From: Desulfobacterales bacterium
GTDB lineage: Bacteria; Desulfobacterota; Desulfovibrionia; Desulfovibrionales; Desulfothermaceae
Direction of reading: 5' to 3'
Length of the DNA: 32,828 nucleotides
NCBI GenBank assembly: GCA_027064715.1
Contig: JAMOPG010000206.1
Span: 1 to 32,828 of the forward strand
Part shown: piece by piece, positions 15,448-24,013 of the stretch
How positions within the stretch are numbered: position 1 is the stretch's first letter
Layout: the number at the start of each line of letters is the position of its first letter
Program-made: the position numbers and the translations under genes
The notes under the pieces: model-generated
Databases searched by the model: none
The model's input: only the letters and a program-made list of their open reading frames with translations
Told to the model about the DNA's origin: nothing

Positions 15448-16236
15448 TTAACTGTTAAAGCCGGCAAAAGACTTGATATCAAAAAAATAATATTTTTCTG
15501 TCTCTATTTCTGTGGTGCCTGGTTTATAACTTCTTTCTATAAACTGAATATTTCCTTTATTGTTAAATAATATAACAGTTGATGTCCTTGTGCCATAATC
15601 CTTTCCAATGATAAATATAGGGCTTAAGAATCTTTCTTTTAATATTCCAATCCCAGTATCAGGAAGTTCGTGATCTGGAAATGATTTGGTATCTATTAAA
15701 ATTTTAAACAAGACATTAATATTAATTTTTTTATTTGACACATTTTTTAAAAAGAGATCTTTTAATCTTTTACATTTTGGCCAGTTATTGTTTAGAGTTC
15801 CATTGCTCAATACATTTATCTTTTCATTTAATTTTGACCAAATATCAAAAAAATTGTTGTAATAATAGAGATCACGAATTTCTCCAAATATGAGATTATA
15901 TCCATTATATAATGTTTTTGTATTTTTTAATACTTCTATATAATTATGGGGAGCTATTGGGTTTTTTAAAAAATCAACTACCAATGCTCCCCTTGATTTT
16001 TTGTTTGGATCATTGGAATCTGGGGATCTATAATTTGTAAGTAATGCAATCCTGCCCTGTTTAGACACACCAAGCCAGGTACCTTTATCTTTTAGATCTC
16101 GTCCAGCAAGTATTTGTGTTTGATCATTCCAAAAATGGGCATAAAGTGTTGGCCTATCAAAAGATTCATCCCGATTAGATAATAAAATAAGTGGGTAATC
16201 AGGATGATAATTTATGGCCACAAGGCAGATACACAT
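15448..16236 (-). CDS. NRDE-family protein (TANGO2 homologue)
   Basis: 262 residues with the family's hallmark N terminus: Met-Cys start (MCICLVAINYHP), then LLSNRDESFDRP (18-29), containing the NRDE motif. GRDLKDKGTWLGVS, LLTNYRSP and RGALVVDFL follow in family order. The second residue cysteine resembles an N-terminal nucleophile, but no enzymatic activity is established for the family; the human homologue TANGO2 is linked to haem or lipid handling. It is a single gene on the minus strand, divergent from rplS. No relation to neighbours is evident. Confidence 0.88.
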   Translation of the reverse strand: MCICLVAINYHPDYPLILLSNRDESFDRPTLYAHFWNDQTQILAGRDLKDKGTWLGVSKQGRIALLTNYRSPDSNDPNKKSRGALVVDFLKNPIAPHNYIEVLKNTKTLYNGYNLIFGEIRDLYYYNNFFDIWSKLNEKINVLSNGTLNNNWPKCKRLKDLFLKNVSNKKININVLFKILIDTKSFPDHELPDTGIGILKERFLSPIFIIGKDYGTRTSTVILFNNKGNIQFIERSYKPGTTEIETEKYYFFDIKSFAGFNS

Positions 16237-16352
16237 AAACTTTTTCCTATGATAAGATTTTTTTAGTGGGATTTAAGCTGATAACTCTTTTGTCATTTTC
16301 ATCTTCTTTTTTAAGATGTATACAAACTTTTTTCGTGTCAATTTGAAATGTG

Positions 16353-16381
16353 TTGACTCTTTCCAAAAAGTTGGCTAAAAA
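16353..16381 (+). promoter_or_regulatory. Candidate promoter upstream of rplS
   Basis: TTGACT (16353-16358), 17 bp, TAAAAA (16376-16381) in the 213-bp divergent gap. The predicted leader is about 60 nt. The ribosome site AAGGAG lies shortly before the ATG at 16450. Confidence 0.45.
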
Positions 16382-16449
16382 ATTTATTCTGCACATTGCA
16401 GATGTTGAATTGATGTAACATAAGAAAAAATTACTCAAGGAGTATTGAG

Positions 16450-16800
16450 ATGGAGGAAATCATAAAGGAGATTGAAAGAGATCACATGAGGTATGATATC
16501 CCTGATTTTAGGGCTGGAGACACAGTGAATGTTTATATTAGATTGATAGAGGGAGAAAAAGAGAGGATTCAGGTTTTTAAAGGAACTGTTATCAGGGTGA
16601 GAGGCAGCGGAACCAACAGGACTTTTACTGTGAGAAAGGTATCTGATGGTATTGGCGTTGAGAGGATTTTCCCTGTGCATTCACCTTCAATTGAAAGGAT
16701 AGAGGTGGTTGATAGAGGTAAGGTACGTCAATCTAGGATCTACTATTTGAGAGAAAGAAAGGGTAAGGCTGCTAGAATTAAATCTAGAGATATTTATTAA
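16450..16800 (+). CDS. rplS: 50S ribosomal protein L19
   Basis: 116 residues matching bL19 throughout: [20 protein letters not shown], then [34 protein letters not shown] and the basic C-terminal [20 protein letters not shown]. It sits at the interface of the ribosomal subunits. The ribosome site AAGGAG precedes the ATG. It heads a plus-strand run with rnhB, yraN and rsmI. The usual upstream partners rpsP, rimM and trmD are absent; a minus-strand NRDE gene lies there instead. Confidence 0.97.
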   Translation: MEEIIKEIERDHMRYDIPDFRAGDTVNVYIRLIEGEKERIQVFKGTVIRVRGSGTNRTFTVRKVSDGIGVERIFPVHSPSIERIEVVDRGKVRQSRIYYLRERKGKAARIKSRDIY

Positions 16801-16812
16801 AACTAATATCTA

Positions 16813-17412
16813 GTGGATGAGAAAGATCTTATAATTGCAGGAATAGATGAGGCTGGCAGGGGATGCCTTGCCGGCCCTGTGGTTGCTGCGTGCGTAATAC
16901 TTCCAAAGAATTATAACCTACCAAATTTAACTGATTCAAAAAAATTATCCCCCAAAAAAAGGGCGATTTTAGAAAAACAGATAAAGGAAATCGCCATTTC
17001 GTGGGGGATTGGTTTGTCAAATCCTAAAGAGATAGATGAAGTAAATATATTAAATGCTACTCTTCTGGCAATGAAGAGGGCTTATTCAAAGCTTTCTGTG
17101 AAACCAACAGTGGTATATGTGGATGGTACATTCCCTCCAGACATAGAGTCCAAAGTCATTTGTGTAAAAAAAGGTGATCTAAAAATTCCTCAAGTTTCAG
17201 CTGCATCTATTCTTGCAAAGACCTTTCGTGACAGGGTTATGAGAAAGGTGGATAGATTATATCCTTATTATGGGTTTGCAAAACACAAAGGTTATGCTAC
17301 TAAATTGCATTTAGAAAAGATAAGGGAATTTGGGCCTTGTAAAATACATAGAAGAACCTTTAAAGGGGTTAAAAATTTTGTGTGGGAAGAGTTGTGTTTA
17401 AAATTAAAATAG
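16813..17412 (+). CDS. rnhB: Ribonuclease HII
   Basis: Removes RNA from RNA-DNA hybrids, including single ribonucleotides in DNA. The catalytic start GIDEAGRGCLAGP (Asp12, Glu13) is complete, LTDSKKLSPKKR follows, the third acidic residue is in VYVDGTFPP, and the ISAASILAKTFRD-like segment (VSAASILAKTFRDR) carries the fourth. 199 residues is typical. The start is a GTG at 16813, 12 nt after rplS; no ATG lies in frame nearby. It overlaps yraN by 31 nt. Confidence 0.95.
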   Translation: MDEKDLIIAGIDEAGRGCLAGPVVAACVILPKNYNLPNLTDSKKLSPKKRAILEKQIKEIAISWGIGLSNPKEIDEVNILNATLLAMKRAYSKLSVKPTVVYVDGTFPPDIESKVICVKKGDLKIPQVSAASILAKTFRDRVMRKVDRLYPYYGFAKHKGYATKLHLEKIREFGPCKIHRRTFKGVKNFVWEELCLKLK

Positions 17413-17792
17413 GTAAAAAGGGTGAAGAGATTGCGTGCAGATTTCTCAAAAAAAATGGTTATAAAATAATTGCTAGAAATTTTAGAAAAAAGATTGGTGA
17501 GATAGATATTATTGCAGAAAAAGGGGACACTATTATATTTGTAGAGGTTAAGACCAGAAAAAATACCAAATTTGGCCTTCCCCAGGAATATGTGAATAAA
17601 TCTAAGATTGACAAAATGGTAAAAACAGCAAGTATGTTTTTGACTGAAAATTCTATGTGGGATAGGCCCGTCCGATTTGATGTAATTGGCATAAGTCTAG
17701 AAAATGAGGAGATAAAAATAGAGCATGAACAAGACTGTGTCCAGATCGGGGACTTTGTATCTTGTGGCGACCCCAATTGGCAACCTTGGTGA
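17382..17792 (+). CDS. yraN: YraN/UPF0102 family nuclease-like protein
   Basis: 136 residues with the UPF0102 pattern: GEEIACRFLKKNGYKIIARN near the start, GEIDIIAEKGDTIIFVEVKTR (about 40-60), which carries the GEID...EVK acidic-lysine signature of the PD-(D/E)XK nuclease fold, then a KIDKMVKTASMFL helix and RFDVIGI. Its role is not firmly known; DNA repair or recombination is suspected for the family. Start is uncertain: GTG at 17382 (within rnhB) or GTG at 17394. The 3' end overlaps rsmI by 68 nt, an unusually long overlap. Confidence 0.88.
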   Translation: MGRVVFKIKIGKKGEEIACRFLKKNGYKIIARNFRKKIGEIDIIAEKGDTIIFVEVKTRKNTKFGLPQEYVNKSKIDKMVKTASMFLTENSMWDRPVRFDVIGISLENEEIKIEHEQDCVQIGDFVSCGDPNWQPW

Positions 17793-18573
17793 CATAACTA
17801 AAAGGGCCATTGAGATTTTATCAAACTGTCCTGTAATTGTAACAGAAGACACTAGAACAACTGGCAATCTTTTAAATTACCTGGGAATAGAGGGTAAAAA
17901 GTTAATTAGTTTTTATGAAGGAAAAGAAGAAAAAGAGATACCCCATATACTTTCTTTGTTAAGACGCGGAATAGATATAGCCTTGGTATCAGAGGCAGGA
18001 TCTCCTGTGATCTCAGATCCAGGATACCTACTTGTGAAAGAATGTATAAAAGAAGATGTAAAAGTTACTTGTGCCCCTGGACCATCTGCTCCCATTGCAT
18101 CTTTGATGATAAGTGGTATAGAGCCAATTCCTTTTACATTTTTGGGGTTTTTACCTAGAAGACAAGGAGAGATAAAAAACTTATTCTATTCTTTTTTGAA
18201 CATAAAAACCACACTTATTTTTTTTGAGAGAAAATCCAGATTAAAAAACACCCTTAAACTTGCCTTTGATGTGTTTGGTGGAGAAAGAGAGGTTGCAATT
18301 GTCAGGGAACTAACTAAACTATATGAAGAGGTGATTCGCTTTCCCCTTTATGAGTACAATAAGTTAAATGAAGTAAAAGGGGAAATAACTGTGATAATAT
18401 CGCCACCTAAAAAAGATATAAAGACTGATGTAAGTTATGTGAAAAAAATCATTGAACAAAAGATAGGTAGTGGACTCACTGGCAAGGATATTATAAAAGA
18501 GGTGATGGATGAGGTCATAGGATGGAATAAAAAAGAGATTTACGACCTTTTTTTAAGGATTAAAAATGGGTAA
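17725..18573 (+). CDS. rsmI: 16S rRNA 2'-O-ribose C1402 methyltransferase
   Basis: A SAM-dependent tetrapyrrole-methylase-fold enzyme. Visible family motifs are GTLYLVATPIGNLGDIT (9-25), VTEDTRTTGNLL (38-49), ISFYEGKE, ALVSEAGSPVISDPGYLLV and the PGPSAPIASLMISG stretch near 117-130. 282 residues is normal. The ATG at 17725 lies inside the end of yraN. A later ATG would remove the GTLYLVATP motif, so the long overlap is probably real. It overlaps the next gene by 8 nt. Confidence 0.95.
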   Translation: MNKTVSRSGTLYLVATPIGNLGDITKRAIEILSNCPVIVTEDTRTTGNLLNYLGIEGKKLISFYEGKEEKEIPHILSLLRRGIDIALVSEAGSPVISDPGYLLVKECIKEDVKVTCAPGPSAPIASLMISGIEPIPFTFLGFLPRRQGEIKNLFYSFLNIKTTLIFFERKSRLKNTLKLAFDVFGGEREVAIVRELTKLYEEVIRFPLYEYNKLNEVKGEITVIISPPKKDIKTDVSYVKKIIEQKIGSGLTGKDIIKEVMDEVIGWNKKEIYDLFLRIKNG

Positions 18574-19306
18574 GGGTCAACTCCTGGTTCTATTAAAGTG
18601 TTTTTTTAGGACATATTTTATAGGAAGTATGTATAATACCAAAGGACTTCAGAATTTGGGGCTGCTTTACATAATGGATCCTGGTCTTAAATATTTTTAT
18701 AAAGGTTCTGCTCAAGGGTTGGCTGAGGCAAGAAAGAGATATTTGGGTCATTATAATTCACATCCTTATTTTTTGCCATTTTTAGTTGGATATTTTTTGT
18801 TTCTTGAGTCAAAGATTGCTAAAGGTATCCTACCAAGGGATTCATTGAGAACAATCAAAGCCACAACTGCATATACATTAAGTGCTTTAGGGGACTCTTT
18901 TTGGGGTGGATCTTTGCTTATTCTTTGGTCTTTTATAGAGATCATTCTTCTTATAAATAAATACATTACATTGGCATTTGTCTTTTTTATATCTACTTTT
19001 ATTTTTGTTCAATGTTTTAGATTTTTCGTTTTTTGGCAAGGATTTAATAAAGGATTGTCTTTTTTTGAAGTTATAAAAAATATGAATTTGATTCAATGGA
19101 GTAAGAGAATAAAGATAATAAATTCTATTCTTCTTATATTCATTTGGCAAGGTATTGCTAATTTAGTCGAGATATTACCAAAATCATTAGTTTTTATTAT
19201 AGGTGGTGTGGTAATTGGAATTTCTTCTTTTGTTGTTTCGCAACACCATGTATTAAGAGAAATTTTAGTTATAGGTGGCATAGTACTTCTTGCATTGTCA
19301 CTATAA
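18566..19306 (+). CDS. PTS mannose-family EIID component
   Basis: 246 residues, mostly membrane. The N terminus has the EIID features: FFRTYFIGSMYNTKGLQNLG (about 13-32), an amphipathic segment, HYNSHPYFLPFLVGY (62-76), and then LGDSFWGGSLLI near 112-123, the family's GD-x-FWG motif. Hydrophobic segments fill the C-terminal half. In sugar PTSs, EIID works with EIIA, EIIB and EIIC of the mannose family, none of which is encoded here. It overlaps rsmI by 8 nt and is followed by HPr and EI. The job may be regulatory or depend on EII parts encoded elsewhere. Confidence 0.85.
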   Translation: MGKGQLLVLLKCFFRTYFIGSMYNTKGLQNLGLLYIMDPGLKYFYKGSAQGLAEARKRYLGHYNSHPYFLPFLVGYFLFLESKIAKGILPRDSLRTIKATTAYTLSALGDSFWGGSLLILWSFIEIILLINKYITLAFVFFISTFIFVQCFRFFVFWQGFNKGLSFFEVIKNMNLIQWSKRIKIINSILLIFIWQGIANLVEILPKSLVFIIGGVVIGISSFVVSQHHVLREILVIGGIVLLALSL

Positions 19307-19328
19307 TATAAACTGGAGCAAAGAGGAG

Positions 19329-19607
19329 ATGAGTGAGGAAGTTATTGTAAAGGATGTGGTAATAAACAATAAACTTGGATTACATGCAAGACCTGCAGGT
19401 CTTATAGTCAAGGAGGCAAGTAAATTTAAATCAGAGATAAAATTATTGTTAGATGATATTGAAGTTGATGCAAAGAGTATATTAGATATTTTAACTTTAG
19501 GTGCTACAAAAGGTAAGGTTTTGAAGTTGGTTGCAAAGGGAGAGGATGCAAAAGAGGCTATTGATACCTTAACAAAACTCTTTTATAATGGATTTGGAGA
19601 AAAATAA
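19329..19607 (+). CDS. ptsH: HPr phosphocarrier protein
   Basis: 92 residues with the HPr active site LGLHARPAG (His19, phosphorylated by EI) and a regulatory-type serine, Ser50, in VDAKSILDIL. Such a serine is the target of HPr kinase in bacteria that have it. The ATG at 19329 is chosen because an AAGAGGAG ribosome site stands just upstream and it gives the family length; an earlier in-frame start at 19290 would add 13 residues overlapping the EIID end. EI follows after 21 nt. Confidence 0.95.
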   Translation: MSEEVIVKDVVINNKLGLHARPAGLIVKEASKFKSEIKLLLDDIEVDAKSILDILTLGATKGKVLKLVAKGEDAKEAIDTLTKLFYNGFGEK

Positions 19608-19628
19608 AAATATATTACAGGATTAGTT

Positions 19629-21401
19629 ATGGCTAAAAAGATACTTCAGGGGATTCCAGCATCAGTAGGTATAGCAATTGGAAAGGCATATATTTTAACT
19701 AGAGATCATGATTGTATTGCTCCAATGCAAAGTATATCAGAAGAGTTAGTTGACGCAGAGTTAAAACGTTTAAAAGATGCCATTGATATGACTATTGCCA
19801 ATCTAAAATCCTTAAAGTCAAAGATTCCAGCAGAACATACAGAATATTCATCCATAATAGACACACACATAATGGTTTTGGAGGATGCGAAATTTTATGA
19901 AACAATAGCAAGATATATAAAAAATATGAAGCTTAATGCTGAATGGGCAATAGAAAAAGGAATAGGAGATATTGAAAGATCTTTTAGGGATATTGAAGAT
20001 GAGTTTTTTAAGACGAGAATAAGTGAAATAAAATTTCTTGGAAGAAAGATATTAAATAATTTAATTGGAGTTGATCAAGAAATAAAACCTATACTTTCAC
20101 GTGTTATTTTAGTAGCACATGAACTTACGCCAGCAGATACAGTAGAGATAGATGTAAGTAAGATTATGGCATTTGTAACATCACAAGGAGGTAAGACATC
20201 ACATGTATCTATTGTAGCAAGGACATTAGGTATTCCTGCTGTTGTTGGTATTGAAGATATAGATGAAATTATTTCAGATGATCAGTTAGTGATCGTTGAT
20301 GGATTTACTGGCACTATAATTATTGAACCTGATGAAAATGAGATTGTTGATTATATTGAGAAACAAGAGAAATTTGAAAAATACAAAAGAGAGCTATATC
20401 AGGAGAGACGAGTTCCCGCTTATACTAAAGATAAATGTCACATTAAGGTAATGGCAAATATAGAATTTTTTGAGGAAGTGACTTCAGTTTTGGAATATAA
20501 TAGTGATGGAATTGGACTATATAGAACAGAATATTCTTATCTCTATAAACCCCATCTACCAACAGAAGATGAGTTATATGAAGAATACAGAGATCTATTA
20601 ACTATTATGTCCCCAAGGCCAGTGGTAATTCGGACATTAGATGCTGGTGGAGATAAGATTGGAAAAGGGTTTGAGAAAATAGAGGAAGCAAATCCTGCCA
20701 TGGGGCTTAGGGCCATAAGATTTTGCTTAAGAAATAAAGACATATTCAAAACACAAATCAGGGCTATTTTAAGGGCAGCAGTTTCTGGGAATTGTTTTTT
20801 GCTTTTGCCTATGATTTCAGGGTTAGAAGAACTTCTTGAGGCCAAAAAGGTTATTGAATGTGCCAAAGAAGAGCTTCAAAGAGAGGGAAAACAATTCAAC
20901 TATGATCTGCCAATTGGGATAATGATAGAAGTTCCATCAGCTGTGTGCGTGGCTGATGCACTGGCCAAAGAAGTAAGCTTTTTTAGTATTGGATCAAATG
21001 ACTTGATTCAATACTCTTTGGGAATTGATAGAACCAATAAATATGTTGCCCATCTATTCCAGCCACTTCATCCAGCAATAATAAGAGGTATAAAACACAC
21101 CGTGGATGTTGCAAAACAGGCAGGGATTCAAGTTACCATGTGTGGTGAGATGGCTGGTGATCCCTTTTGTGTACCAATTTTGATTGGGATGGGGATAACC
21201 ACATTAAGCCTTTCTCCTAATGCAGCTCCTGGGATTAAGAGAATGGTCAGGATGTTGTCTTATAAGGAGTGTAAAGAACTTGTTGATAATGTCTTGAAAG
21301 GCAAGTCTGTGATAGAAAATAATAGGATTGTTAGACAAAAGATCTATGACAAGATACCAGAGGAATTACAATTTTATACCTCATTTTTTGAAAAACAATA
21401 A
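19629..21401 (+). CDS. ptsI: PTS enzyme I (phosphoenolpyruvate-protein phosphotransferase)
   Basis: Takes phosphate from PEP and passes it to HPr. The phosphorylated histidine is His192 in SQGGKTSHVSIVAR. The C-terminal PEP-binding barrel is complete: DGIGLYRTEYSYL near 290, VIRTLDAGGDK, NPAMGLRAIRF, GIMIEVPSAV, FSIGSNDLIQY and VTMCGEMAGDP. 590 residues is slightly longer than E. coli EI (575). It forms an operon with EIID and HPr and lies 18 nt before smpB. It is the general PTS energy-coupling enzyme, but a full sugar-specific EII is not visible here. Confidence 0.96.
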   Translation: MAKKILQGIPASVGIAIGKAYILTRDHDCIAPMQSISEELVDAELKRLKDAIDMTIANLKSLKSKIPAEHTEYSSIIDTHIMVLEDAKFYETIARYIKNMKLNAEWAIEKGIGDIERSFRDIEDEFFKTRISEIKFLGRKILNNLIGVDQEIKPILSRVILVAHELTPADTVEIDVSKIMAFVTSQGGKTSHVSIVARTLGIPAVVGIEDIDEIISDDQLVIVDGFTGTIIIEPDENEIVDYIEKQEKFEKYKRELYQERRVPAYTKDKCHIKVMANIEFFEEVTSVLEYNSDGIGLYRTEYSYLYKPHLPTEDELYEEYRDLLTIMSPRPVVIRTLDAGGDKIGKGFEKIEEANPAMGLRAIRFCLRNKDIFKTQIRAILRAAVSGNCFLLLPMISGLEELLEAKKVIECAKEELQREGKQFNYDLPIGIMIEVPSAVCVADALAKEVSFFSIGSNDLIQYSLGIDRTNKYVAHLFQPLHPAIIRGIKHTVDVAKQAGIQVTMCGEMAGDPFCVPILIGMGITTLSLSPNAAPGIKRMVRMLSYKECKELVDNVLKGKSVIENNRIVRQKIYDKIPEELQFYTSFFEKQ

Positions 21402-21419
21402 CATAACTGGACTATACAA

Positions 21420-21887
21420 ATGAGTAATCCACATGAAAAGATAAAATTAATAGCCACAAACAAGAAGGCATATCGTTTTTATGATATCTTAGAAAAAAAG
21501 GAAGCTGGCATTCAATTAACAGGGTCTGAGATAAAGTCCATTAGGGCTGGAAAGGTAAATTTTAAAGATAGTTATGTAAGATTTAAAAATGGAGAGGCCT
21601 ATATTGTTGGTCTTCACATATCTCCATATGAAAAAGCAGCACACTTTGGACACGATCCAGAAAGGATGAGAAAACTCCTTTTGCACAAAAGGGAGATCTT
21701 ATCTTGGCAAGGAAAGGTGCAACAAAAGGGTCTTACTGTAATACCTTTGAGGATGTATTTAAAAGGGCCGTGGGCCAAGTTAGAAATAGCCTTATGTAGA
21801 GGAAAAAATATAAGGGATAGAAGGGAAGAGCTCAAGAGAAAGGCATTGAAGATGGACATTGCAAGGCAGATGTCTAAGTATAAATAA
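21420..21887 (+). CDS. smpB: SsrA-binding protein (trans-translation)
   Basis: 155 residues with the SmpB features: IATNKKAYRFYDILEKKEAGI, then LTGSEIKSIRAGKVNFKDSYV (33-53), NPHxP-like HISPYEKAA, RKLLLHKREI, and the basic C-terminal tail GKNIRDRREELKRKA. It binds tmRNA and rescues stalled ribosomes. The tmRNA gene itself is not seen downstream in this window. The start ATG at 21420 follows EI by 18 nt. Confidence 0.96.
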   Translation: MSNPHEKIKLIATNKKAYRFYDILEKKEAGIQLTGSEIKSIRAGKVNFKDSYVRFKNGEAYIVGLHISPYEKAAHFGHDPERMRKLLLHKREILSWQGKVQQKGLTVIPLRMYLKGPWAKLEIALCRGKNIRDRREELKRKALKMDIARQMSKYK

Positions 21888-21908
21888 AACAACTTTAAAT
21901 ATAAACTA

Positions 21909-23282
21909 ATGACTAACCCTTTAAAAAGATCCCATAAAAGATTTTTGATAAACTTGTTTGGTGAAGACAATGCTGTTTTTGAACCTGCCTCATTGGCAAT
22001 TTATGGGACTGATGCCAGTAAAGAGTTTTCATGGCCATGGGCCGTGGTGAGGCCTGAATCTGAGGAACAGATAATTGAGCTATTAAAATGGGCCAATAAG
22101 GAGAAGATTCCAATAGTTCCAAGGGCAAGGGCCTCTAATGTAGTAGGCGCATGTGTACCTATTTTAGGAGGGGTAGTTGTATCTACTCTAAAGTTAAATA
22201 GAATTATAGAGATAAATGATGTTGATTTTGTCGCTGTGGTGGAACCTGGCGTAATAACTGGTGATTTTCAAAGGAAGTTAAAAAGATATGGCCTTTTTTA
22301 TCCACCTGACCCAGCTTCAGCAGATATATCCACTATTGGCGGCAATGTGTCCCAAAATGCAGGTGGACTCAGGGCAGTTAAATATGGAGTAACCAAGGAC
22401 TATGTGCTTGGGATGGATGTAGTACTACCTGGTGGATATAAGCTGTCATTGGGAAGCAGGTGTCACAAAGATGTGGTGGGATTGGACCTTAGATCTATTA
22501 TGATTGGATCTGAAGGTACACTGGGTTTTTTTACTAAGATTATTTTAAAGTTAATACCTATGCCAGAGACATCTATTTCTTTACTTCTTGGATTTTCATC
22601 ATTAGACAGATTATTACACGGCGCTATTTCAATATTAAAAATGGGACTTGTTCCTGTTGCAATGGAGTTTATGGATAGTAGTGTCATTCACTGTATAAAG
22701 AAAATAAAAGATTTTAATATTCCAGATAAGGCTAATAGTTTGCTTATCGTTAGATTTGACGGAAATAAGGCAGATGTGGATTTTTCAGTTAAAAGATGTG
22801 AAGAGGTATTGAAAGATCTAGATGTTGTATTTTATGAAAAAGGAGAAGGTTCAAAAGAGGATGAGATTTGGGATATACGGAGGATGATAAATCCAGCAGC
22901 ATATCAACTTGGCAAAATGAAGATCGCCTTAGATATATGTGTGCCAAGATCCAAGATTGTGGAAATCGTGGATTTTTCTAAAAAAAAAGGAGAAGAAAAA
23001 GATATTCCAGTCTTGTGTTTTGGACATCTAGGGGATGGAAATATTCATGTAAATCTCATGTATACAGGAGATGAGATGGAAAGATCCGTTCATTTAGTGG
23101 CTAATGAGATCTTAAATCGCACAGTGGAGGTGGGAGGTACAATCTCTGGTGAACATGGGGTAGGGATATTAAAAAAAGGTTTTATCAAAAAACAATTAGA
23201 CAGGCATGCAATTTTCATTATGAGAAGAATAAAAAAGATATTTGATCCAAATAATATAATGAATCCTTATAAGGCCTATTAA
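21909..23282 (+). CDS. FAD-linked oxidase, GlcD/lactate-dehydrogenase type
   Basis: 457 residues of the FAD_binding_4 plus FAD-oxidase C-terminal family. The FAD-binding part has IPIVPRARASNVVGACVP (about 62-79), GGVVVSTLKLN and DPASADISTIGGNVSQNAGG (131-150), then VLGMDVVLPGG and IGSEGTLG. The C-terminal domain has CFGHLGDGNIHVNLMY and GEHGVGILKKG, where histidines line the active site. Such enzymes oxidise D-lactate or glycolate and pass electrons to an Fe-S partner or quinone. No GlcF-type Fe-S gene adjoins it; the next gene is a LUD protein. The substrate is probably lactate, by context only. Confidence 0.88.
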   Translation: MTNPLKRSHKRFLINLFGEDNAVFEPASLAIYGTDASKEFSWPWAVVRPESEEQIIELLKWANKEKIPIVPRARASNVVGACVPILGGVVVSTLKLNRIIEINDVDFVAVVEPGVITGDFQRKLKRYGLFYPPDPASADISTIGGNVSQNAGGLRAVKYGVTKDYVLGMDVVLPGGYKLSLGSRCHKDVVGLDLRSIMIGSEGTLGFFTKIILKLIPMPETSISLLLGFSSLDRLLHGAISILKMGLVPVAMEFMDSSVIHCIKKIKDFNIPDKANSLLIVRFDGNKADVDFSVKRCEEVLKDLDVVFYEKGEGSKEDEIWDIRRMINPAAYQLGKMKIALDICVPRSKIVEIVDFSKKKGEEKDIPVLCFGHLGDGNIHVNLMYTGDEMERSVHLVANEILNRTVEVGGTISGEHGVGILKKGFIKKQLDRHAIFIMRRIKKIFDPNNIMNPYKAY

Positions 23283-23307
23283 TTTTAAAATATAAAAGGA
23301 GGAAATT

Positions 23308-23970
23308 ATGTATTCACGGGATCTATTAAATAAATATTGGGATGCAAAACTCGAAAACATAAAGCAGGTACTTGAAAAAAATAACTTTGAGGTGTTTATC
23401 TCCCCATCTTTAAAAGATGCAAAACAGATTTTTATAGATGAAATATTAAACAAATTAGACAATGTAGACAAAATAGCCTTTGGTGGATCTTTAACTGTTG
23501 TTGAATCTGGTATATATGATTATTTAAAAGGGGCAGAGAAGTATAATATTATTGATACATATGATCGGAATGTAGATCAAGAAGAATTTATTGAGAGGCG
23601 GAGGCAGGCACTTTTAAGTGATTTGTTTATTACAGGTACCAATGCTATTACAGAGGATGGAATTTTAGTAAATTTAGATGGATTTGGCAATAGGGTCGCT
23701 GCAATAGCATTTGGACCAAAATATGTAACATTGCTTGTTGGAAGAAATAAGGTTGTGTCAGATCTGCAGGATGGTATAAATAGGATAAAAAATTATTCAG
23801 CTTGTGTAAATGCTATTCGCTTAAATAGAAAAACACCATGTACAAAAATTCTGGAGTGTAAGGATTGTAATAGTCCTGATCGTATTTGCAATGTATGGGT
23901 GATAACTGAAAAAAGTGTACCTCCAAAAAGGATAAAGATCATCTTGATAAATGAAGATTGTGGCATTTAA
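23308..23970 (+). CDS. LUD-domain protein (LutC/YkgG family)
   Basis: 220 residues of the lactate-utilisation (LUD, formerly DUF162) family, shown by FGGSLTVVESGIYDYL (55-70), the RRQALLSDLFITGTNAITEDG stretch (DLFITGxNAIT-EDG) and GNRVAAIAFGPKYVTLLVGRNK. A cysteine-rich C-terminal part has CTKILECKDCNSPDRIC, which may bind an Fe-S cluster. AAAGGAGG precedes the ATG. It lies 25 nt after the FAD oxidase, so the two are probably a unit for lactate or a related 2-hydroxy acid. LutA and LutB are absent. Confidence 0.87.
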   Translation: MYSRDLLNKYWDAKLENIKQVLEKNNFEVFISPSLKDAKQIFIDEILNKLDNVDKIAFGGSLTVVESGIYDYLKGAEKYNIIDTYDRNVDQEEFIERRRQALLSDLFITGTNAITEDGILVNLDGFGNRVAAIAFGPKYVTLLVGRNKVVSDLQDGINRIKNYSACVNAIRLNRKTPCTKILECKDCNSPDRICNVWVITEKSVPPKRIKIILINEDCGI

Positions 23971-24013
23971 TATTTGATTTATTGTATTCTAACTTATTTT
24001 TATTGGAGGAATA

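Noticed and set aside
16247-16438. 63-codon minus-strand ORF between the NRDE gene and rplS
   Set aside because: No ribosome site and no protein-like pattern; it covers the likely rplS promoter region.
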